The notes under the pieces were generated by a model. The model saw nothing but the letters and a program-made list of their open reading frames with translations, made no database searches and was not told where the DNA came from. Below, piece by piece: positions 5,994-6,928 of a stretch of DNA of 6,928 bases (its first letter is position 1; every line of letters begins with the position of its first letter). Origin of the DNA: Alphaproteobacteria bacterium (lineage in GTDB: Bacteria > Pseudomonadota > Alphaproteobacteria > Sphingomonadales > Emcibacteraceae); NCBI GenBank assembly GCA_002402225.1, contig NVVM01000011.1:7781-14708 (forward strand), in the 5' to 3' direction. Made by a program: the position numbers and the translations under genes.

Positions 5994-6928
5994 TCAATTA
6001 TAGCCATAGCCATAATAAGAACCAAATTTTTTCTTACCAGCAGTAAATCTTGTTTTATTCAATAGAAAATTAATATTTTTACAGTTTTCTATCATCTTGA
6101 GCGCATCATTCAGCTCTTCTTCCCGCGTTCTCTCGGCTTCGACGACATATAATATTTGTCCAACATGTAACGCCAAAACCGAAGCCGCACTACTGGCCAA
6201 AACGGGTGGAGAGTCGATTATAATGATACGGTCATGGTATCGTCGGGCAATTTCATCAATTATACCGCCCATTCGTTCACTCGCAAGCAACTCTGTTGTA
6301 AGTTTATGCTTCTTACCCGCCGGTAAAATCGTTAAATTAGGAATATTCGTTCTCAACAGACATTCACTAAGATCCATCTCTTTATTTTCGATAACATCTA
6401 TCAACCCTTTGTTGCCTTTGACACCAAGCGTATTCATGACATCCGGCTTGGCCACATCCGCATCGACGAGAAGTACCGTCAAATCTCTTTCGGCAGCCAT
6501 GCTCAAGGCTAAGCTTACGGCACAAAAAGTCTTACCTTCATCCGGCTGCGTGCTGGTCACCAATAGTATATTACCATTCTTAATGGCAGAATCACCTTTG
6601 GAAAAAGCATTTAACAACAGACTCCGCTTAATAATGCGAAATTCTTCAGCCGTAACCGAATTGTCGATATGATCGTCAATCAGTATATTATGCTTCTGCA
6701 ATACATCATAGTTTAATTCCACCATCGCGCTATGCTTTGAGGTCTTTTTGAGCGGTTCTGATTGATGCGTTTTCAAAACCGGGCTCGATAGTTTTTCCAT
6801 CTCCAAATCTGGCCGCAAATCTGGCCCCAAATCAGTGTCTTCACTTTTTATAGTGCGCGACTTCTCCAGTTTTTCTGCTGCGCGCTCTACCAAGCTTTCA
6901 CTTTTTCTCAGTTTTTCTGCGGCTTTTT
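5994..6928 (-). CDS. XrtA/PEP-CTERM locus tyrosine autokinase (CpsD/Wzc-type), N-terminus cut by window edge
   Basis: Cytoplasmic bacterial tyrosine kinase that, with a Wzz-like membrane chain-length protein, controls exopolysaccharide polymer length and export by cycles of autophosphorylation. The frame is open to the right edge: 310 complete codons to the TGA at 5996-5994. Numbered from the TTG at 6893, the conserved EEFRIIKR is at 83-90. Walker A is STQPDEGKT (114-122), Walker A' is LLVDADVAKP (141-150) and Walker B is IIIIDSPP (223-230). The C-terminal tyrosine cluster GSYYGYGYN (291-299; Tyr293, 294, 296, 298) is the autophosphorylation site. A 70-residue polar linker precedes the kinase domain. 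The TTG at 6893 is not a credible start, because the frame continues upstream as KAAEKLRKSES with the family-like AAEKL helix; the true ATG is probably just outside. No Wzz domain is present, so the chain-length partner is expected upstream. Confidence 0.94.
   Translation of the reverse strand, partial: KAAEKLRKSESLVERAAEKLEKSRTIKSEDTDLGPDLRPDLEMEKLSSPVLKTHQSEPLKKTSKHSAMVELNYDVLQKHNILIDDHIDNSVTAEEFRIIKRSLLLNAFSKGDSAIKNGNILLVTSTQPDEGKTFCAVSLALSMAAERDLTVLLVDADVAKPDVMNTLGVKGNKGLIDVIENKEMDLSECLLRTNIPNLTILPAGKKHKLTTELLASERMGGIIDEIARRYHDRIIIIDSPPVLASSAASVLALHVGQILYVVEAERTREEELNDALKMIENCKNINFLLNKTRFTAGKKKFGSYYGYGYN
6804..6832 (-). repeat. Short 12-base tandem repeat encoding DLGP-DLRP-DLE in the kinase linker
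   Basis: CAAATCTGGCC is present at 6804-6814 and 6816-6826, followed by a third decayed copy beginning CAAATC at 6828. On the coding strand these give three successive Asp-Leu units, with Pro ending the first two, within the polar linker before the kinase domain. This is likely replication slippage in a flexible, unconstrained segment. Confidence 0.6.
6867..6920 (-). repeat. Coding direct repeat in the kinase N-terminus (two copies of AAEKLxKS)
   Basis: The 12-base sequence GCAGAAAAACTG occurs twice on the minus strand, at 6920-6909 and 6878-6867, exactly 42 bases (14 codons) apart. The protein reads AAEKLRKS and then AAEKLEKS, each preceded by a basic residue. A 14-residue period equals two heptads, so it may form a continuous amphipathic helix. 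It may also reflect a small in-frame duplication of the family's N-terminal helix. Confidence 0.75.

Noticed and set aside
6097..6672. 191-residue open frame on the plus strand
   Set aside because: It lies wholly antisense to the kinase domain, whose Walker motifs are conserved on the minus strand; the plus-strand product is Ser/Leu-rich with no recognisable domain.
6891..6893. TTG as the start codon of the tyrosine kinase
   Set aside because: No ribosome site precedes it, and the frame stays open to the window edge with a family-like AAEKL helix upstream, so the gene is partial instead.

Overview
This window is the middle of an exosortase A (XrtA)/PEP-CTERM-associated exopolysaccharide locus from a Gram-negative bacterium. 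All six genes lie on the minus strand, so transcription runs from the right edge to the left edge. An outer-membrane beta-barrel protein with a signal peptide and the XrtA gene set point to a proteobacterium. The base composition is moderate and slightly AT-leaning. The exact lineage cannot be read from this sequence; an alphaproteobacterium or betaproteobacterium is my guess at low confidence.

Layout in transcription order: (1) 6928-5994, a CpsD/Wzc-type bacterial tyrosine autokinase, cut at its N-terminus by the right edge; (2) 5970-4549, a PEP-CTERM-system outer-membrane beta-barrel protein; (3) 4544-3495, an ExeA/GspA-like AAA+ ATPase of the XrtA system; (4) 3490-2627, a NodB/DUF3473 polysaccharide deacetylase; (5) 2636-1602, a FemAB/GNAT-fold aminoacyltransferase-like protein; (6) 1525-1, exosortase A fused to an EpsI domain, cut at its C-terminus by the left edge. 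Gaps are 23, 4, about 4, -10 and 76 bases, so at least genes 1-5, and probably all six, are one operon whose promoter lies outside the window. There is no gene-free stretch above 100 bases, no RNA gene, no mobile element, no CRISPR array and no convincing terminator.

How the genes probably work together: the kinase (with a chain-length partner presumably encoded further right) controls polymer length and export, and the beta-barrel protein is the likely outer-membrane component. The ATPase is a cytoplasmic ATPase of the same machinery. The deacetylase and the FemAB-like protein probably modify the polysaccharide or its precursors. XrtA-EpsI is the inner-membrane transpeptidase-like enzyme that processes PEP-CTERM proteins. 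No PEP-CTERM substrate is encoded here. The system is known in outline. The most interesting points are unresolved biochemistry (the overlapping deacetylase-FemAB pair) and local oddities (a 14-residue repeat at the kinase N-terminus, and His-Cys where I expect His-Gly in XrtA).
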